Source: JAENVT01 sp031412355 (lineage in GTDB: Bacteria; Actinomycetota; Acidimicrobiia; Acidimicrobiales; Ilumatobacteraceae). From it: 19,029 nt of DNA. The notes beneath the pieces are model-generated. The model did not search any database and was not told where the DNA came from. It worked only from the letters and a program-made list of their open reading frames with translations. The stretch covers positions 1-19,029 of the forward strand of contig JANOCR010000379.1 of assembly GCA_031412355.1 (NCBI GenBank). Reading direction: 5' to 3'. The position numbers were made by a program, and so were the translations under genes. Shown here one piece after another: positions 15,783 through 19,029 of this stretch (positions are counted from its first letter, which is position 1; the number at the start of each line of letters is the position of its first letter).

Positions 15783-16930
15783 ATCGGTTGGGGCGTCAAC
15801 ACCACCTTCATCGCGGTGTCGGCAGCCAATGCCGTCTGCATGGCCGTTTCGACCTGTTCGAGCGGGAACGTATGGGTGACGGCCCGATGAAATGGGACGC
15901 GCTCGTGATGTAGCGCCAGCATGGCCAGCGTCGAGTCGTAGGCGCGGGCGTCTTCGCCGGCCACTCCGACGATCGTGAGGTTGCGGCCGAGGATCGTGGC
16001 AGGGTTGATCGGCACGGTGCCGAGGTCGACGAATGCGCCGACCTCGATCAGGGTTCCGCCGTCGCGAAGCAATGACAGCGACGGGCCGAAGCTTGCCGGA
16101 TGGCCGGTGGCGTCGACGACTACGTCGACACCGCGACCGCCGGTGAGGTCGCGAACGAATGCATCCGCCGCCGGGTCGGCGCCGCTTGACACCAATGTGT
16201 CGGTGGCGCCGAGGTCGACAGCGAGAGCGACGCGGGGACCGAACGGATCGATGGCGATCACGCGTGAGGCACCCATCAAGCTGGCCTTCGCCACGTGGAC
16301 GATTCCGACGGGGCCGATGCCGACGACCGCCACGCTGTCGCCTGGTCGGAATCCGCCGGGGCGCGGCATCTTGGTTGCCAGATCCAAGCTGTGCGTCACC
16401 GCGAACAGTTCGGTCAGCACGGCCACGTTGGTGGGCAGACCATCGGGCACGTGGAACACGGGAGTGCGCGGCCGGAGGTAGAGGTACTCGGCCCACCCAC
16501 CGAACAGATGTGGTGCCTCGGCACACGTCAGCGAATTGCCGTAGTTCTCGAGGCGGCGACAGAAGTAGTACGGATAATCGCCGCGGCAGAACTCGCATTC
16601 ACCGCAAGCTCGGTTCGGCGCCGGCACGACCCGATCACCGATGTTCAAGGGAGTGCCATCGAAAGCCGTCGCGCCGCCGTCGCCGATGGCGGTGACAATG
16701 CCCACGTTCTCGTGCCCTTGGATGATCGGGAACGGTGTCGACGAGGCGTGATCAGTGCCGGCGTATTGCTGGGTCTCGCCGCGAAACGTGTGCTTGTCGG
16801 TGCCACAGATCCCTGACGCCAGCATCTCGAGCAACACGGCCCCTGGCTCGAGTTGCTCGGGATACGGAAAGCGCCGGAGCACGAGCTGCCCAGGCGCGAC
16901 GAGTGTTGCAGCGAGCACGTCGGCGTTCAT
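15779..16930 (-). CDS. Zinc-dependent medium-chain alcohol dehydrogenase
   Basis: The 383-aa product has the MDR layout: a GroES-like catalytic domain and a Rossmann cofactor domain with GIGPVG (about 198-203). Catalytic-zinc ligands are visible as Cys42 in GICGTDKH and the GHE motif at 72-74. The structural zinc uses Cys109, Cys112, Cys115 and Cys124. It should oxidise an alcohol or polyol with NAD(P)+, with both zinc sites intact; substrate cannot be read from sequence. Members of this family include threonine, sorbitol and glutathione-dependent formaldehyde dehydrogenases. The long loop GETQQYAGTDHASSTPFP before the GHE is unlike short-chain threonine dehydrogenases. The ATG at 16930 has no Shine-Dalgarno and lies 6 nt after a -10-like element, suggesting a leaderless message. 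Confidence 0.85.
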   Translation of the reverse strand: MNADVLAATLVAPGQLVLRRFPYPEQLEPGAVLLEMLASGICGTDKHTFRGETQQYAGTDHASSTPFPIIQGHENVGIVTAIGDGGATAFDGTPLNIGDRVVPAPNRACGECEFCRGDYPYYFCRRLENYGNSLTCAEAPHLFGGWAEYLYLRPRTPVFHVPDGLPTNVAVLTELFAVTHSLDLATKMPRPGGFRPGDSVAVVGIGPVGIVHVAKASLMGASRVIAIDPFGPRVALAVDLGATDTLVSSGADPAADAFVRDLTGGRGVDVVVDATGHPASFGPSLSLLRDGGTLIEVGAFVDLGTVPINPATILGRNLTIVGVAGEDARAYDSTLAMLALHHERVPFHRAVTHTFPLEQVETAMQTALAADTAMKVVLTPQPI

Positions 16931-16936
16931 CGCCGG

Positions 16937-16973
16937 ATCGTATGCGACGATGTCATTTGCGTCTGATGACGCA
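16937..16973 (-). promoter_or_regulatory. Candidate leaderless adh promoter with an inverted repeat over the -35
   Basis: On the minus strand, TACGAT (plus 16937-16942) is followed by six bases and then the adh ATG. A perfect inverted repeat, TGCGTC-N4-GACGCA, occupies 16958-16973, covering exactly where a -35 would be at 17-bp spacing (16960-16965); that hexamer itself is poor. This geometry fits an operator for a dimeric repressor or an activator replacing -35 contacts. Function is inferred. Confidence 0.45.
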
Positions 16974-16975
16974 CC

Positions 16976-16988
16976 CCCCGTATCGGGG
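16976..16988. promoter_or_regulatory. Inverted repeat CCCCG-TAT-CGGGG in the adh/terC divergent gap
   Basis: A perfect inverted repeat with 5-bp arms lies next to the TGCGTC repeat. It shares the CCCC-N5-GGGG form with the palindrome in the pilM gap (CCCC-CATAT-GGGG at 925-937). It may be a regulator site; nothing else supports it. Confidence 0.25.
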
Positions 16989-17047
16989 CCGGAGTCACCA
17001 AACGCTGCGGCGAAGTAAGCGGATAGCGCCTGTTGCCGACACGGATG

Positions 17048-17076
17048 TTGGGTTGCGGCGCTCGGTGCGGCAGACT
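17048..17076 (+). promoter_or_regulatory. Candidate promoter of the riboswitch-terC transcript
   Basis: TTGGGT (17048-17053), a 17-bp spacer and CAGACT (17071-17076; A2, A4 and T6 match TATAAT) form a plausible sigma-70 promoter. The predicted start, about 17083, is the base just before aptamer P1, which is independent support for the assignment. Confidence 0.5.
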
Positions 17077-17083
17077 GCTGGGG

Positions 17084-17175
17084 TCGAAGGGGAGTAGCCC
17101 TCGGGTACGGTCGTCAACACGGCAGCTTGCTGCCCGGCCCCCCGCCCGTTTCACCAACGGGAGCGAGACCTTCGG
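17084..17175 (+). promoter_or_regulatory. yybP-ykoY family manganese riboswitch aptamer
   Basis: The leader of the TerC gene contains the family's conserved pieces in order: GGGGAGTAGC (17089-17098), TCGTCAACAC (17111-17120) and GAGACCTTCGG (17165-17175). P1 pairs TCGAAGG (17084-17090) with CCTTCGG (17169-17175). Internal hairpins are GGCAG-CTTG-CTGCC (17121-17134 minus closing bases) and CCCGTT-TCACC-AACGGG (17145-17161). This family senses Mn2+ and is repeatedly found upstream of TerC/Alx-type and MntP genes. The match of motif set, order and downstream gene makes the call strong despite no covariance search. Confidence 0.9.
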
Positions 17176-17204
17176 CTGTCCGTAACTTCAGACAGTCGAA
17201 AGGT
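17168..17204 (+). promoter_or_regulatory. Riboswitch expression platform: SD-sequestering hairpin
   Basis: ACCTTCGGCTGTC (17168-17180) can pair with GACAGTCGAAAGGT (17191-17204): 13 pairs (one G-U) with a single bulged A at 17201 and a 10-nt loop. The 3' arm contains the only Shine-Dalgarno-like sequence, AAAGG (17199-17203), before the ATG at 17217. The 5' arm contains the P1 3' strand, so aptamer folding and hairpin formation exclude each other. No U-tract follows, pointing to control of translation, not termination. The prediction is ON with Mn2+. Confidence 0.75.
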
Positions 17205-17216
17205 ACTTTTGTCTTG

Positions 17217-18182
17217 ATGCTCATTGCCGCCGGTAACCGTGACCAGTTCGTCGATCTCGACGTCTCCGTCACCGCATGGATAGCGCTGCTCGCCGTCATC
17301 GTCGCCATGCTGGCCATCGATCTCTATCGCCATCGCGAAGCTCACGCGCCCACACCCAGAGAGGCTGCCGTCGAGTCGATGATCTGGGTGGCCTGTGGCG
17401 TGGCGTTCTCCGGGGTGATCGCCATCTCGTACGGCAGTGCCGCGTTCGGCGAGTACATCAGCGGCTACCTGATCGAGAAGTCGCTCAGTGTCGACAACGT
17501 GTTCGTGTGGTCGATGCTGTTCACGACGCTGTCGATCCCGTTGAAGTACCAGCACCGCGTCTTGTTCTGGGGCATCTTCGGCGCCCTCGCGTTGCGGGCG
17601 ATCTTCATCGTTCTGGGCGCCGCCCTGATCAGCCGGTTCTGGTGGCTGCTGCTGGTGTTCGGCGTGTTCCTGGTGTACACCGGCGCCAAGATCATCCGCC
17701 ACCGCGACAACGAAGACGAAGAGGAGTCGACCCGTGGGCTCGGTGTGCTGCGCAAGATCATGCCGGTCACCGAGGAACTCGAAGGGCAGAAGTTCTTCAC
17801 ACGGATCAATGGCAAACGCGCCGCGACGCCGTTGTTGGCCGCCCTGTTCGTCGTCGAGGTGACCGACATCATCTTCGCCGTCGACTCGGTGCCGGCGATT
17901 CTGGCGGTGTCGAACGAGTCATACCTCGTCTTCGCTTCGAACGCTTTTGCCATCTTGGGGCTGCGGGCGATGTACTTCCTGCTGGCCAACGCGAAGGAAC
18001 GCTTCCACTACCTGTCGCACGCGCTGGGCGGCATCCTGATATTCGTCGGCATCAAGATGACCGTGTCGCACTGGTACCACATGAACACATACGTGTCATT
18101 GGCCATCATCGTCGCCATGCTCGTTGCCGCCATCGTCTTCAGTCAGCAGCGCAACCGCCGGTTGGCACCTACGGCGCACTGA
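17217..18182 (+). CDS. TerC/Alx-family integral membrane protein, probable Mn2+ exporter
   Basis: The 321-aa product has about eight or nine hydrophobic helices and both TerC signature segments: EKSLSVDNVFV (87-97, with Asp93 and Asn94) and VEVTDIIFAVDSVPAI (from 213, with Asp217 and Asp223). These acidic residues are the likely metal-binding sites. TerC/Alx/MeeF-type proteins export Mn2+ or help metallate exported enzymes, and the Mn2+ riboswitch upstream supports this role over tellurite resistance. A cytoplasmic loop with DNEDEEEST lies near residue 160. ATG 17217 is chosen; TTG 17214 in frame would give better SD spacing. The frame stays open back to 17127, but that part is riboswitch RNA. 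The 3' end overlaps the convergent FrhB-like gene by 14 bp. Confidence 0.9.
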   Translation: MLIAAGNRDQFVDLDVSVTAWIALLAVIVAMLAIDLYRHREAHAPTPREAAVESMIWVACGVAFSGVIAISYGSAAFGEYISGYLIEKSLSVDNVFVWSMLFTTLSIPLKYQHRVLFWGIFGALALRAIFIVLGAALISRFWWLLLVFGVFLVYTGAKIIRHRDNEDEEESTRGLGVLRKIMPVTEELEGQKFFTRINGKRAATPLLAALFVVEVTDIIFAVDSVPAILAVSNESYLVFASNAFAILGLRAMYFLLANAKERFHYLSHALGGILIFVGIKMTVSHWYHMNTYVSLAIIVAMLVAAIVFSQQRNRRLAPTAH

Positions 18183-19029
18183 CCTTCTTCTTCGGAGGGG
18201 GAACGCCGACCGAGGGCGCTTTGTCGGCCCACTCCGGCCACCGCCGGCGGCTGACGATCGACAGCAGCCGCAGCAGCTTCATCGCCTTCTCGTCCTCCTG
18301 CGCGGGGCGGGCGATGATCACACCATCGGCGATCATCCGATTGATCACTTCCTCGCCGAGTTCGGTTCGCACGATTGTCAGCGTCCAGTCGTTGTCTTCG
18401 CCGATGCCGCCCGTGGCGATGTCGCTGTGTTCGGCGGCGAAGTCGGGGCAGCTCTTACAACCTTCACGGGTCCAGTGGTGGCACTCCTTCAGATCGATCT
18501 CGTGGTACGAGCCGTCCTTCATCCAGATCTGGAACACGCCCTTGATGTTCATCTTGACCATGTCGGCTTTCTTCAAGCCGTACTTGGCCTCGAACAGCTC
18601 GGGGAAGATGGCGTCGTCGAACGTCTTCGAACACAGCAACCCGATGTTGAAGACGAACGGCTTGCCGACCTTGCCGGCCTTGCGATCCCACATCACTGGT
18701 GGCGACGACGTCTGACATCCCATGCCCACGAGCGCCAGCTTGGTGAGACCGGCGTCGATCGCCTCGCGCAACGCCAACGGGTTGGCACAGTACGTGTAGC
18801 GACTACCGGCAGTGGCCAGCACGTCGTCGACCGAGCGGGCCAGCACGGGCTTGGCCTTCCACGCATCGTCGGGCTCGACACCACTGACCATGGCCGCTTC
18901 GATGTAGTCGTTCTGCAGCAGCCAGACCAGCATCGCCGACACGAAGCCGCCATCCTGGCCGCGTTCGTGCTGGGTGGTGTCGGTTGCCCGGGTCAGCAGC
19001 AGTTGCCGCCAGATGCCGGCCATCTCGTC
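18169..19029 (-). CDS. FrhB-family (coenzyme F420 hydrogenase/dehydrogenase beta subunit) iron-sulfur flavoprotein, partial
   Basis: The frame runs open to the right edge (Asp-Glu before the first Met at 19023), so the N-terminus, including any ferredoxin-like cluster, is outside. About 286 residues are present. Counting from that Met, the family's conserved points are LVGMGCQ (Cys103), IGLLCSK (Cys131) and the C-terminal CKSCPDFAAEHSDIATGG (Cys189, Cys192), with Cys79 and Cys181 as further likely ligands. FrhB-type proteins bind FAD and [4Fe-4S] and pass electrons between F420 and ferredoxin or a partner subunit. F420 use is common in actinobacteria. The protein ends in a Pro/Lys tail (PPPKKKVSAP). 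No hydrogenase or formate dehydrogenase subunit is visible nearby, so the partner is unknown; the specific reaction should not be assumed. Confidence 0.85.
   Translation of the reverse strand, partial: DEMAGIWRQLLLTRATDTTQHERGQDGGFVSAMLVWLLQNDYIEAAMVSGVEPDDAWKAKPVLARSVDDVLATAGSRYTYCANPLALREAIDAGLTKLALVGMGCQTSSPPVMWDRKAGKVGKPFVFNIGLLCSKTFDDAIFPELFEAKYGLKKADMVKMNIKGVFQIWMKDGSYHEIDLKECHHWTREGCKSCPDFAAEHSDIATGGIGEDNDWTLTIVRTELGEEVINRMIADGVIIARPAQEDEKAMKLLRLLSIVSRRRWPEWADKAPSVGVPPPKKKVSAP

Noticed and set aside
17127..17216. N-terminal extension of the TerC protein
   Set aside because: These bases are conserved riboswitch aptamer and expression platform, and the encoded peptide is not TerC-like.

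Overview
The window is a gene-dense, high-GC stretch of a bacterial chromosome. Codon use is strongly G/C at third positions, genes overlap at ATGA, TGATG and GTGA junctions, and two genes look leaderless. An FrhB/F420-type protein and a single-chain pyruvate:ferredoxin oxidoreductase are also present. Together these suggest an actinobacterium, possibly of the class Acidimicrobiia. That assignment is inference, not a database match.

Left half (1-9260): a type IV pilus locus. A partial pilM runs leftward off the window. Across a 113-bp divergent gap begins a rightward operon: three prepilin-like proteins (an unusually large PilV-like protein with a Thr-rich C-terminal segment, a PilW-like protein, and a large PilX/GspK-like protein without Glu+5), then pilB (extension ATPase), pilT (retraction ATPase), pilC (platform protein) and a small two-helix membrane protein of unknown function. 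The major pilin, prepilin peptidase and PilN/PilO are not in the window; PilN/PilO would be expected left of the edge after pilM.

Middle (9257-10898, leftward): a tightly coupled three-gene unit. It encodes a divergent protein with a sigma-70 region-2-like segment, a small zinc-ribbon plus helix-turn-helix protein, and a small Pro/Val/Glu-rich protein with a basic tail. This is the least familiar part of the window.

Right half (11098-19029): nifJ (pyruvate:ferredoxin oxidoreductase, 1219 aa), translationally coupled to a dihydroorotate-dehydrogenase-like flavoprotein that lacks the usual active-site motif. A convergent zinc-dependent alcohol dehydrogenase follows. Then comes a TerC-family membrane protein preceded by a well-formed yybP-ykoY manganese riboswitch, whose expression platform can be read directly: a 13-bp hairpin that hides the Shine-Dalgarno and is mutually exclusive with aptamer P1. 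Last is a convergent FrhB-family iron-sulfur/flavin protein that runs off the right edge.

All three convergent gene pairs overlap at their stop codons (4, 4 and 14 bp), so there is no intergenic terminator at any of them. No gene-free stretch exceeds 300 bp; the longest is 16931-17216, which holds the adh and terC promoters and the riboswitch. I saw no tRNA, rRNA, insertion sequence or CRISPR array.
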